Assembly (NCBI GenBank): GCA_029706075.1
Contig: JAINUG010000196.1
Location: 581,501 to 645,500 of the forward strand
Length of the DNA stretch: 64,000 nt
DNA from: Aldrovandia affinis
Taxonomy: Eukaryota; Chordata; Actinopteri; Notacanthiformes; Halosauridae
Direction: 5' to 3'
How positions within the stretch are numbered: the stretch's first letter is position 1; every line of letters begins with the position of its first letter. Below are positions 13,800 through 23,990 of this stretch, piece after piece. The notes beneath the pieces were generated by a model. The model was not told where the DNA came from, ran no database searches, and saw only the letters and a list, made by a program, of their open reading frames with translations. Position numbers and translations under genes: made by a program.

Positions 13800-14118
13800 A
13801 AGTTGAGTGACAACCTATCTTGATGTGAGTGGTCTCGTCCAGGATGGTAATGACATCATGGCATGAGTGGTCACTGAATGGTTTGGTGAACATGAAGACA
13901 ATGTAAACCATATGCCATGGCCTTCTCAGAAACCAGATCTCAACCCAATTGAACATATGGAATATTCTGGAGTGGCACCTGAGACAGCGTTTTCCACCAC
14001 CATCAACAAAATAGCAACATGGTGTTGCATCCCTCCAATAGAATTCCAGACATTTGGAGAATCTATGCCAAGGTGCATTGAAGCTGTTATGTTGGTTAAC
14101 GCCCTATTAAGACACTTT
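13800..14118 (+). pseudogene. Tc1-like transposase C-terminal remnant
   Basis: The open stretch from 13,867 reads VVTEWFGEHEDNVNHMPWPS followed by QKPDLNPIEHMEYSG. PWPSQKPDLNPIEH is the hallmark block carrying the last acidic residue of the DDE catalytic triad in Tc1 transposases. It then continues into the usual C-terminal end (FQTFGESMPRCIEAV). The N-terminal and central parts are absent, so it is inactive. It differs in sequence from the other Tc1 copies in the window and belongs to a separate Tc1 subfamily. Confidence 0.8.
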
Positions 14119-14425
14119 GGGCCCTATTTTGGTGAATTAGGATGGTGTCAGTAACGCAGACGCAAAGCAAAGACGGTGGCGCTTTAGGGCGTGTCTAACG
14201 CAATTGCGGTAATTTTGTGATTTAGGACGATAGCGCACCTCTGGCGCAGTTGTAAAAGAGGTTGGATTAACTTTTTAAAAATACATGTTGGTGTGGTGGG
14301 GGTTTGGTTTCATAATGGCCAATCAGAACATCTATTTTCTATCCCTTTAAATACCAGTGTGCTAACGTTATAGCAAATTGGCAATTTCCTCACATGGATG
14401 ACAGATTTGCGCGCTGCGGGCCCAT
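14119..14425 (+). repeat. Probable DNA-transposon end, family uncertain
   Basis: It starts with gggccctatttt and continues with repeated gcgc-containing motifs and a 'ggccaatcagaacatc' block near 14,320. This layout resembles a widespread fish DNA-transposon end. I cannot place it firmly in a superfamily, and the other end was not found. Confidence 0.35.
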
Positions 14426-16332
14426 TATGTTGGTACATTATTTTGGCAGTTACCTGTATGTTTTTTAATGGACTTTAAGTTGAATTAAATTTACCTTGCT
14501 AAATTGCATTTTCCATTTTTATGCAATGGGACTAAACAGCCTGTCTTAAAACTAAACAAAATGTTCTCAGTCCTTACCTTTCAATTATAAATCAATAATT
14601 AATAATGCCAGTTACTGGAATGTATCACTCAAATTTAAGGTGCACTGCAGTTATGCTTATGTTTTTCTTTCATTAAAATGAAATTAAAACAAATGTATTT
14701 GTATTTGTCTATGGATAACAGATAGAGAACACAAACTGAACAACATTTGTTCCACCATCTGTGATTGTTTGGGATTTAAATATATACATAAAAAAGCCAA
14801 AACATGACATACAAAACTTCTTCTTATTAGGATGGATTTATATAAACTATTCCACACCTAATAAGATGTGCCCGCACTTTGGACTTTAGAAACAAGAAGA
14901 CCATGGGGAACATCATCCTCATCATTGCACCGCAGAACAATTATACTGAATACGAATCATATGCACGTCAGCTTATAATACAATTAATAATTATCCATTT
15001 TATTTAAATGCAAATGTGACTTGAAAGCCAATGTCTGTTTAGAGAACATAAAGAAATATAGACCAACTCTGTATCATTATACCCTGCAGCCTTTTTTCTG
15101 AGAATCACCATTTTAATATAATTGCTGAATACCCTAAAGAAAGCACTGGAAAAGTATTGTTGTAATTTGAGACAATTAGAGCAAATTTAGGCAGGATATG
15201 AAAAGGCCTTGATTTGATTTAGTCTGTCTGTGATGCCAGCACTGAAATACAATTTACATGCAAATGACTGATGCTTTAGATCAGACCTCCAAGCTCCTGT
15301 GGCAGATATAAAATTTTGTGTGATCCCTAATGGAAACGGATGGTGATATTCTCGCCATTGGATATGGTGTCCGCTTCCCCAGATTGTGGATTCAATTAAA
15401 AAAAGAAAAGAGGACCCAGTTCACAAATTATATCACTCAGTTTGAAGTCGCTCGTGCCTCACCTTGGGTCATATTTCATTCCCTAAAAGTGCACTTTGTT
15501 CTGATTATAACCATTCATTAGGGAAAGAGAGGGCAAGCACATTTCTTTTCAGCTTTGGGACACTCAGCATTAAACCACATAATGGACTGCTGGAATGAAG
15601 AAAGCCACCATCAGTGACAGTACATTTGTTTTCATGTAACCAGCATTGGTTGGGCTTGTTGAGCTTAACCATACGTCTGTCAGTCCTCTTTTAAAGTTTG
15701 GGGGGGAAAAATCTGAAAGGTTTATGTCTCTGGAGACCAGGGTGTAAATAAGAGGTTGACTTGATCAGAAAGCTATTGAGTACCTATCAAACTCTCTTTT
15801 CAGTTTCTAAACAGAAATGCAGGTGAGATGTATGTTTTGATACACAATATAAATGATTAATGTGTATTATCCAGTAACACTGGGTTTCTTCTGTTATCTG
15901 GTATCTGAAGAAGCTCAAGTCATAATAACCCATTCATAATTTCAAGGTCAAGTGAAATATGTGTTCTCCAAGGCAATTTCCACATATTCCAGATACTTTT
16001 ATTTAAGCAAGACTGTGCTGTAACTGCATATTTGTGCCAAACTGGAGCGAAGTCATTTCATTTGTTTTCATGACTGCTTTACTTGCGGTTTTCCACCTTC
16101 CACCGAACACACACACAAACACACACATACACCGGACAGGTCACAACACAGGGAATATGTTGGTGTTAATGTGTTGGAATGTCCAGGCTGCTCATTACTC
16201 AGAGTCAGATGAGTTACTGCAGTCAGCTGCAGATGTAAGCATCTGGCCTTTCCAGACCCACACTGCAGGACAAAATGAGGAATGAGATGATCAAAGATGG
16301 ATCATTATTCTCCAAAAAGTAGTGACCCATCG
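14426..16332. other. No gene seen; AT-rich unique DNA
   Basis: There is no supported coding frame or RNA gene. A short CA-rich microsatellite lies at 16,107-16,131. Confidence 0.4.
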
Positions 16333-16600
16333 CTGGCCTCAAAGTTAGGGCGTCTGCTCTGATCCTGGCAGGTTGTGGGTTTCATTCCCCGCTGGATTTT
16401 CCTAAACTCATTAAGACCAGTGCGCACTCCGCCTCTTCATAGCACTCAGCAATAAAAACAGAAGAATTAGGGCAAAAGTGCCCTGCAATACACTAGTGTT
16501 CGATCGAGGGTTGTGCTCAACTTCACACCATGGAAAACCAGATATGATTTGATGCACTTTGATGACTCTAGGCTTGGACACTTACAGGAAGGGGGCAGGG
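16333..16600 (+). repeat. tRNA-derived SINE
   Basis: An A-box-like stretch (tggcctcaaagttagggcgt) is followed about 35 bases later by a B-box-like stretch (gtgggtttcattccccgc), the internal RNA polymerase III promoter of a tRNA-derived SINE. The body contains 'ccctgcaatacactagtgtt' followed by 'cgatcgagggttgtgctc', a block common in fish SINEs of this kind. The 3' edge is not sharp. The family differs from the SINE at 2,098 and 8,080. Confidence 0.6.
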
Positions 16601-16619
16601 GGCAATGGAAAATGATATA

Positions 16620-17850
16620 TACAGGCAGTCCCTGGGTTACGAACATCCGGCTTACGGACAACCTGTACTTACAAACGGACTGCCATAAGGCCTATTATAT
16701 TTTAAAAATCAAGTTAAGTACAATGGTTGATAATAACAAACGCACGCACTACTTTGTGATGCTCATGAAAACATTGCATGGTTTCAGCGGTTCGTCGGCT
16801 CAAAGAACAGAGATCACCGTCCGTTATTTTAAGTCAGATCACGGTCCCATTCTTCTCTTTCTCTTACCCTTACAACGATGCCTCCAATGCGTAAATACGA
16901 TGCAAGTGCTGGTGATGCATCAAAGAAAAGGAAAACAATCACCATGGAAAGTAAAGTTGAAATAATAAAGAGATCGGAGAGAGGTGAAACGCCATCAGCC
17001 ATTGCGAAAGCTTTAGGCTACAGCTGGTCAACGATTGGAACCATTTTAAAAGACAAAGGGAGAATAATGGAGCATGTGAAAGGCCATGCCCCGATGAATG
17101 CCACGATTATTACCAAGCAACCCAGTGGTTTAATTATTGAGATGGAAAGGCTATTGATCATTTGGATAGAAGACCAAAATCAGCGTAATAGGCCTATTAG
17201 GGTTAGGGTTATTAGGCTTTCTTTAGTGCAAGAAAAGGATCAAACTCTTTTCAATGACGAAAAAGCTGCTCATGCAGCAAGTGAAGGCGATTGCGACGAA
17301 GCATTTGTTGTGAGTAGGGGTTGGTTCAATCACTTTAAATTGAGAGCAAATTTACATAATATTAAAGTTTAAGGTGAGGCAGCGAGTGCAGATGTAAGTG
17401 CTGCTAAAGTCCATCTCCAAGTCCATCATCTTCTGCATCATCCAGTTATTAATGTTATCATAATATTACCTCACAAATGAGTGTTAACCTTTAATCATGA
17501 TCCTTTTTCTTTTTTTCTATCTAAACTGTTTTAAGAACTGTTTCTTTAATGTTTTTTTTACAGTACAGTACTGTACTTTTATTATTACTGTATTATTATT
17601 ATTATTATTATTAATATTACAGTATTGTTATTATTATGTATTGACTGTTATGTTTAAGATGTTTTATTGTATTTGGAAGTTTTTCTTAAGTGTTTTATAT
17701 GCACAGAAAGGTAAAATAAATACTATACTAAGACAAACATTTGACTAAGTGATGATTAATAAGAACTGTACCTGTTCCGACTTACATACAAATTCAACTT
17801 AAAGACAGACTTAAGAACGGATCTCGTTTGTAACCTGGGGACTGCCTGTA
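16620..17850 (+). mobile_element. Tigger/pogo-like DNA transposon, internally deleted
   Basis: The left end is tacaggcagtccctgggtta and the right end, read in reverse complement, is tacaggcagtccccaggtta. They are near-perfect inverted repeats flanked by TA, the signature of TcMar-Tigger elements. At 1.23 kb it is about half the length of an autonomous Tigger. It contains one open frame for the DNA-binding half of the transposase (16,878-17,372) and an AT-rich stretch in place of the catalytic domain. It could only be moved by a transposase supplied from elsewhere. Confidence 0.9.
16878..17372 (+). CDS. Tigger-like transposase DNA-binding domains, no catalytic domain
   Basis: This is a 164-residue open frame starting MPPMRKYDASAGDASKKRK. 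Residues about 20-68 form a Psq/CENP-B-N-type helix-turn-helix (KVEIIKRSERGETPSAIAKA, then LGYSWSTIGTILKD). Residues about 85-160 resemble the second CENP-B/Tc5-type helix-turn-helix, ending GWFNHFKLRANLHNIKV. In active Tigger/Jerky proteins a DDE nuclease domain follows. Here a stop falls directly after NIKV; a few related residues (GEAASADVSAA) continue in frame after it, then resemblance ends. The protein could bind the element's ends but not cut DNA. Whether it is expressed is unknown; the most likely view is a surviving remnant rather than a domesticated gene. Confidence 0.75.
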   Translation: MPPMRKYDASAGDASKKRKTITMESKVEIIKRSERGETPSAIAKALGYSWSTIGTILKDKGRIMEHVKGHAPMNATIITKQPSGLIIEMERLLIIWIEDQNQRNRPIRVRVIRLSLVQEKDQTLFNDEKAAHAASEGDCDEAFVVSRGWFNHFKLRANLHNIKV

Positions 17851-18143
17851 TATATATACTGTATACCATGGCTTGGATAAATAGTTGAGTTTCATTGACT
17901 GACAGCCATGCTTTATATTTTTATATATGCATAGCATAGTGCCTCATCACAGTTTTAAATCATTATGTGTACACATTTTAAAAGGTTAGTAAGTTAAGTT
18001 TTTCATAATCAACCTTAACTCAAAAGAAAAAGAGATGTCAACATGCGATAATGTTACATTATATTTCCTTTTATTTATTCTGGGTTTATGGAAACAGGTT
18101 AGGTTGGATTCTGACTGGATTGTCACCAAATACATTGTGCCCA

Positions 18144-18236
18144 TTGACATAACTCAAAGTGTGTAAAATAATATCAATTTAAAACAGACTTTGACATAAC
18201 TCAAAGTGTGTAAAATAATATACATTTAAAACAGAC
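18144..18236 (+). repeat. Tandem duplication, period 46-47 bp
   Basis: Two near-identical copies of a unit starting 'ttgacataactcaaagtgtg' lie head-to-tail (18,144-18,190 and 18,191-18,236), directly in front of the 5S-derived SINE head. Confidence 0.9.
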
Positions 18237-18615
18237 TTTGATGGGAGACCTCCTGGGAAAACTAAGTTGCTGCTGAAAGAGATATTTGTGGGCCAGTTGG
18301 GGGCACTCAACTCTATATATAGAAACCCAATGGCACTGTGCTGTCCTTCAGATGAGATGTTAAACCGAGGTCCTGACTCAGCATGGTCATTAAAGATCCC
18401 ATGGCACTTTTCAAAAGGGATGTTAATCCTGTGTCTTGGCCAAATTCCCATAAAAACTGTCTTACTACATCTGGCCACCTAATCATCCCTGGCATCCGAT
18501 TAGCTGGACAATCCCTTGCAATCCCTACCCACTTTGATTCCCCAGGTCGTTACTGCAAAAGATGATTGAATTCTCAGTTGATTTGACCTGGCTAAATAAA
18601 TGAGAAATAAAATGA
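18237..18615 (+). repeat. 5S rRNA-derived SINE (SINE3-like), near complete
   Basis: The head includes gatgggagacctcctgggaa, which matches the 3' internal-promoter segment of 5S rRNA. The body runs through 'gatgagatgttaaaccgagg', 'cattaaagatcccatggcac' and 'cacctaatcatccctggc'. The end is 'ttgacctggctaaataaatg' plus an A-rich stretch, resembling tails that fish SINEs borrow from LINEs. 5S-derived SINEs are transcribed by RNA polymerase III and moved by LINE machinery. Most of the 5S portion upstream of this box is missing. Confidence 0.8.
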
Positions 18616-19366
18616 TAAAAATACCTTTGAACAATGACATACTTTATATACTCAAAAAAATCGTTGGTCACTAGCCAAGCTAATCTGGCATATTTTACCG
18701 GAGACAGTTACCTGACCATCTGTCTTTAAATAATTTCCTTTCCATGGCAAATGTAAAAGTCCTTCAGAACCCAGCTTTTATCATAACAGAATGTGGCCTC
18801 TGCGGCAGACACACAATTTGGGGAAATATCCTAACCTCCTCTTCTCTTGCCAGGGGCAGCAATGAGTCCCGTTCTTATCAGTGTAAATTGGGCCCAGCCT
18901 CACTGGCTGCAAAAATGCAATCTGAACATGAAGGTCACAGCCTCCCCGCAGGAGGTAATGTTATCATTCCTCCCAGCCCCTCGCTGTGACGTTCAATCTC
19001 TCCAACTGATGGACGAGGGACGTACCAATACTAAAGAGGGAAAGAGTGCCTAAAACAGCCTTGCCATCTCCCATCGTTTCCCATTGGCCACACTGCCCAC
19101 AGGCCTGTCAGTTGTATTTGTTCTGAATTGCCTTCATCGAAGTACGTACTGAATTGTTTTTAATGAAATGAATCAGCAGGTGTGCATTATGATTCCTCCT
19201 GGTTCTAAGGAAGTCCTCAGCCTGAGGCAACACAACAGGAAGCCACACAAAGATGGAAAAAAATTAACACAGAAAGCTACGTATATGTAGTGTATTCAGG
19301 TAGGTAAGTAACACACTTAGACTGAGATGCTTATAGTTTTAATAACTGAAATAGTAGTAGCCATAT
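18616..19366. other. Unique DNA with one exon-like island
   Basis: A locally GC-richer stretch at about 18,780-19,110 includes 18,854-18,954. This is preceded by a pyrimidine tract ending in cag and followed by a gtaatg donor-like sequence. The 101-base interval is open in more than one frame but resembles no protein I recognise. It could be a host exon, a conserved non-coding element or chance. Confidence 0.25.
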
Positions 19367-19487
19367 TGTACGGTACAGCATGTTCATTCTCTTCCTGTAT
19401 CTGACTAGAATATAACATCTACTACACTCTATTGTACTTAATACTAATAACTATGGGGACCACTAGTGGTACGGCAAGGACACAACA
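19367..19487 (-). repeat. LTR of the split gypsy fossil (low-coordinate copy)
   Basis: A near-identical copy lies at 24,638-24,761. The shared blocks include 'acagcatgttcattctcttc' and 'ctatggggaccactagtggt'. An adjacent purine tract on the minus strand marks this as the 3' LTR. Confidence 0.8.
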
Positions 19488-19924
19488 TATCCCCTTTTCA
19501 TAAAAGAACGTTTCCTAATCGCAAATCATAGTAGGCTACCTAAAAGTAATAATATAGTAATGTAATAACATTTCTCAAAAATACTTTTCCTCTTGTTAAG
19601 TTTCAGAACATACTTTTCTTTTTCTTTTCTTTTCTTTTCACATAAACAATGTCAGTCTTGTCGCATTACATTTTCAGGACTTTTTTTTCACATCAAAATG
19701 TTTTATAGTCCTGAAGCCAACTTGGAGGGAACCTTGCTCTCGGAGGAGGCTTCGCTGTGTGAGAGTGGACAGGAGTGTCTGGACGCTGTTGGGCAGGTAC
19801 AGTATCAGCGGACGCAGCCCTTGGGAAGGTTGTCAGATGCAAAGCATGCCAGGTTTTTCCATCTGCCATGACGTATGTGCATGGGCCAACTTGTTTCTTT
19901 ATTTTCACAGGCTATTTCCATTTC

Positions 19925-20172
19925 AGATGGCCTTTTGTCCTGGCCAAATTCTCAACCAAAAAATACCAGTATATATACATTCATTCAAAATTCATTCATT
20001 CCCTCCCTCCTCACCTCTCCACTGTGTATCTGATGTGCAGTGAGTTTGTACTGGTGCACCCAGGTGCTGTACATTGGTGGTGGTTGAGGTGAGTTGTCTC
20101 TATCATTGTAAGCCCTTTGAGTTCCCTGGAAGAAAAGCGCTATATATATCCAATTATCATTCATTCATTCAT
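19925..20172 (+). repeat. 5S-SINE family (SINE3-like) 3' part nested in the gypsy fossil
   Basis: 'tgtcctggccaaattctcaa' near 19,936 and the tail block 'gtgctgtacattggtggtgg', 'tgtaagccctttgagttcc' and 'aaaagcgctatatatatcc', ending in cattcattcattc, are the 3' half of a SINE3-like element. It lies between the integrase region and the 3' LTR of the gypsy fossil, so it inserted later. Confidence 0.7.
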
Positions 20173-21788
20173 TCTGGAACGTGCAGTGGTTTCTGGATAC
20201 ACACTTTATCCCCCTCTTTGAAGGACAGAGTTTGTGCTCCTCGTTTTGTGTCACAGTATGCTTGCAAAGGGAAACTCACTTTTGGACATCGGCGTCAACT
20301 TTACCACAGGCGAAGCAGGAAGGACATTCAGCTTTGTGCTCATCCGTCGACCGTGGAGCAATTCGAACGGAGAAATGCCTGTAGCTGTGTGAGGAGTTGC
20401 ATGGTAGCCGTGGAGGAACTCTGTGACAGCCTGTTTCCATGGCTTTGGGGATGTCATTCCATGATGGCAGGCTGAATACTTCCCTTCAGGACGCGGTTGA
20501 ATGTCTCGATGGCACCGTTGGAAGCAGTGTGGTAAAGGGAGGAGCGGACATGAGTGATCTGTCTTGCACAGGAAGGAGCAGAAGGCAGCAGATATAAATT
20601 GAGTCCCAATATCTGTAGTGAGAGACTCACATTCACCATGGCAAGAGAAAACTGCTGTCAGGAAGGCGATCACCCATTCTGTAGTCACTGTGGGGGTGAA
20701 AGCGACTTCTGGCCATTTTGAGTAGTAGCCTGTCAATGTGATTGCATAATGGCAGTCCCAAGTGGCTGTCTCGATGGAACCCAATATGCCCATAGCCAGT
20801 TTGTGGCATGGACCACCTGGAAGTGGCATGGGTTGTGGTGGTGCAGCACATAGTTTTGCCGTGACACAGTTGGCATTCTGAAGTCTGTGCACGAACCCGG
20901 GCTTGCATGCATGGCCACCAGTATAGATCTTGGAGGCGCTGCTTGCTGCGTACAATTCCTTGGTGGCTTTTGTGAGACAGTGCCATGAATCTGTCGTGCA
21001 GTGCAATAGGAGCAATTAGACGTGTACTTCTGAACACAAATGTGACTTTGACTGTCAGTTCGTGTCTCAGTCTGTAGTAGGGTTCCAGCTCTGGGCTGAC
21101 AGCAGCAGCAGAAGGGGGCTATCCACAGGAGATTTGGGCACACAGAACGGCCATTTTGGGGTAGACAGAGCGAGCTGAGTCAAACTCACTCTGAGTCACA
21201 GCAGTCAGGGCAGTTGAGAGCAGGGCTACGAATTCAGGCTCATTATCAGAGTCCAGTTCAGGAGTGATTGGCAGAGGAAGATGGGACAAGCAGTCAGCCG
21301 TGTGGTTCTGTTCTGTAAATGACATCATAGTGGTGCAGCTTAGCTAGAAATTCCATAAGGATTGTGCATTTTGTGATAAAAGCATGAAATTTGGTACACA
21401 TATAGTTAAAGGCATTCCAGAAAGATTTAGATGTGGAGCCATCATGAATTTTCAATATGTCGCCTATGGCAACCAAAATGGCCGCCATTGGTCACTATTG
21501 ATAATTTTTTCTGATAAATGTTCTTATCAGGGATGGAAATGTAATGATATTGAGGACATAAGCTCAATTTATCTAGTATACATAGTTCTTATGAATTGAC
21601 ATTTGGATAATACAATTTTCAAGATGGCGGCCATGACTGGTATGACAATTGTAATTGCAATAAAGTTGCATAGATTATTTTGATATGGATGATCTCGGGG
21701 TCAAATTATACATAGGCCTACAATTTTATGATTCAGACTTCAAATTTGCAACTATAGAATTACAGAGGGGCAGAAGAGTGATCTTCTT

Positions 21789-22919
21789 TCATGCCTGGAA
21801 GTTGTTCACAGTCCATACTCTGATGGCCCCAAAGTTACCTGCACTATTGTAGATGGGGCAGCCATTATCCAGATGCTTAAACCAACTTCTGTAAAGACCT
21901 TCGAAGAGTATGTCAGTGTGATCTTCATTCCATATCTGAACAGAAAACTTCAAAGTGTGTCCAGGCTTGATCTGGTGTGGGACCGCTACTTGTCTGAATC
22001 TTTGAAAGCTGCTAAGAGCAAAGCGTGGGAAAGGGGTGCAGAGACGTGTGGTAGGTACTGCAGCCATTCCCAGGAACTGGCAAGACTTTCTCAGAGTTGA
22101 CAGCAATAAGACTGAGTTGTTCACCTTACTCTCAGATGCTCTGCTTAGATGGTTTGTGCAGGAAGACAAACAGCTTGTTGTCACACATGATGTGGAAGTC
22201 TTCAGCAAGCCACAACTTCCAGATCCGTATTCAGTTGCTCCATGTACACACGAGGAAGCTGATAGTCGCATGTTATTACATGTGGCCCATGCAGCAAGAA
22301 ATGGCCATCAGAAAATCATGATTCAAACTGTTGATACTGATGTTGTGGTGATGGCTGTGGCAGTGGCTCAGGGTCTACACCCAGAAAATGAGCTTTGGTT
22401 GGCATTTGGGACTGGAAAGAATTTCCGATACCTCGCAGCCCATGAAATTGCAGCAGGGCTAGGGCCTGAAAAGGCACGTGCTCTTCCCATGTTCCATGCA
22501 TTGACGGGCTGTGATACTGTATCAAGCTTTGCTGGCCACGGGAAGAAGACAGGGTGGGCTGTTTGGGCTGTCTTTCCTGAGCTGACACATGCCCTGCTGA
22601 AACTATCTTCTGCCCCGGACGACATACCACAAGAGGTAATGGCCACAATCGAGAGGTTTATTATCCTTCTTTATGACCGAACCAGCACATGCAAAGAAAT
22701 AGACAAGGCACGGAGGAAGATGTTTGCGAAGAGGCACAATGTGCTGTCAATCCCTCCAACAAAGGCTGCCTTAGAGGAGCATATGAAGAGACCAGATGCA
22801 GGCCATTCCAGCTATGAACTTGTCTCTTGCAAATGTAAGAAGGGTTGTGTTAGGCAGTGCAAGTGCAAAAAAAGCTGCATTAGACTGCACAGCCCTCTGT
22901 TGCTGTGAAGGGGAGTGCT
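21789..22919 (+). pseudogene. FEN1/XPG-like (PIN-fold) nuclease with C-terminal Cys-rich CXC-like motif
   Basis: I read this as a structure-specific nuclease fold, not a DDE transposase. The upstream part (about 21,789-22,030) has TCTIVDGAAIIQMLKP, like the FEN1 N-terminal Asp motif (Asp codon 21,852), and LDLVWDRYLSESLK, like the second Asp motif (Asp codon 21,981). The main 290-residue frame (22,036-22,908) has APCTHEEADSRML at residues 68-80 (acidic pair), QTVDTDVVVMAV at 97-108 (two Asp) and LTGCDTVSSFAGHGKKTGW at 156-174 (last Asp plus a helix-two-turn-helix-like stretch). The C-terminus has SCKCKKGCVRQCKCKK at 264-279. A one-base slip at an A-run near 22,867 separates this from a tail reading CTALCCCEGEC before TAA at 22,917. 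The frame also changes near 22,020-22,040, so this copy is inactive. Similar proteins are known to me only as uncharacterised repeats of animal genomes. The nuclease reading is an inference from motifs. Confidence 0.65.
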
Positions 22920-23039
22920 AAATAGACTTTGATGTGATAGACCCTATATTTGGCGGGTCATTGTTATCACTTATTTTGAGTCTTAAATTGTAGCTTCTGA
23001 GCAATTCTGAATTTCCAAATTCAAGTTCTGAATCATAAA

Positions 23040-23143
23040 TCCTGATGATGGTCAAGGACCAAAACGTTGTTCTCAGCATGTGTAATTTGTATTAAAGTTC
23101 AGCACTCAGCAAGTTTAGACGCTTTGTGGGTGTCCTTCCCTTT
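23040..23143 (+). mobile_element. Short retroposed insert with 19-bp target duplication and hammerhead-like motif
   Basis: The 19-base sequence tcaagttctgaatcataaa occurs at 23,021-23,039 and again at 23,144-23,162, bracketing 104 bases of foreign sequence. The insert starts cctgatgatggtcaaggacc and continues aaaacgttg. CTGATGA, a GGTC/GACC hairpin and AAAC resemble the core of a hammerhead ribozyme with one core base changed. Blocks of this type occur at the ends of Penelope-like and some LINE/SINE elements. The 19-bp duplication fits target-primed reverse transcription. Confidence 0.65.
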
Positions 23144-23225
23144 TCAAGTTCTGAATCATAAAACAGGTATGATTTGACACCAAGATCATCCATATCAGAC
23201 AAATCTACACAACTTTATTGCAATC

Positions 23226-23690
23226 ACTATTTTTTTTTATTTTTTTTTTATATATATATTTTTTTTTATTTTTTTTCTTGGACCTCATAACAAAAAAATA
23301 ACAGAAAAATAATAAAATAATAATAAAAATAATATAAAAAAGAATCGGGGGAGACAAAGACAGCCTCTAAAAAAATATATAACAAAAAAATAATAAAATA
23401 ATATAAAGACAGCCTCTACGTGGCCTCCCCTACGAGTAGCTTAAAGGCCCAAAAGCCTACAAAAGTGAAACTAATGTCTTTAACACATCTGCAGACGCAA
23501 AAAGCCAAGCTGGTTTAGCACTACTGCAGCTCAACATTGAAGGCCTTCACGCTGCTAAGGTCAATGTTATCAAACAGATTGCCGGACCTGGACAATGACA
23601 CAGTAGCCTGGCTCACCTCAAACGAACAGCAGGTCTAAAAGACGTCACGACAGGAGAAGAAAATTGATAAGAAAACAGTTGTCACTGGTG
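23226..23690 (+). mobile_element. LINE 5' fragment with AT-rich low-complexity flank
   Basis: 23,226-23,400 is T-rich then A-rich low-complexity sequence. Downstream, about 23,500-23,585, the plus strand reads AGLALLQLNIEGLHAAKVNV followed by IKQIA. This resembles the first block of the apurinic endonuclease domain in I/RTE-type animal LINEs. It is not open beyond this. The whole interval interrupts the right inverted arm of the surrounding element, so it is probably a later insertion, but no target duplication was found. Confidence 0.45.
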
Positions 23691-23693
23691 CCC

Positions 23694-23990
23694 ACTGGCG
23701 GCCATTTTGAAAAAATGGTTGCATGGGTGACATATTGAAAATTCATGAAGACTCAACAACCAAATCTTTTGGAATGTCTTTGGCTACATGTGTACCAAAT
23801 TTGATGCGTTTATCAGAAAATGCACAATCGTTGTGGTTAACTGGCGGCCATTTTGGAAAATGGTTGCCATGGGCGACACATTGAAAATTCATGATGGCTC
23901 CACATCCAAATCTTTTGGAATGTCTTTGGCTACATGTGTACCAAATTTGATGCTTTTATCACAAAATGCACAATCGTTGTGGTTATCTGC
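23694..23990 (+). repeat. Duplicated terminal segment of the FEN-like element
   Basis: Two head-to-tail copies of about 147-150 bp, each starting with a ctggcggccatttt block and ending with a cacaatcgttgtggtta block. The left end of the element carries only one such segment. Confidence 0.85.

Larger units (their letters stand above)
21350..23990 (+). mobile_element. Mobile element with long inverted ends encoding a FEN1-like nuclease and CXC tail
   Basis: The outer parts are inverted copies of each other. The left arm (about 21,355-21,750) contains 'gattgtgcattttgtgataa', 'catcatgaattttcaatatg' and 'caataaagttgcatagatta'; the right arm (about 23,145-23,985) carries the complement of the same blocks in mirror order. 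The outermost arm segment is duplicated on the right (23,694-23,840 and 23,841-23,990). The right arm is interrupted by sequence at 23,226-23,690. The element sits inside the polymerase region of a gypsy fossil, which shows that it moved. It encodes a single recognisable protein region (21,789-22,919). I cannot assign it to a named transposon superfamily, and the target duplication is not resolved. Confidence 0.7.

Noticed and set aside
17199-17216. Two TTAGGG-like units suggesting an interstitial telomere repeat
   Set aside because: Only two units, inside the Tigger-like coding frame; chance or coding sequence explains it.
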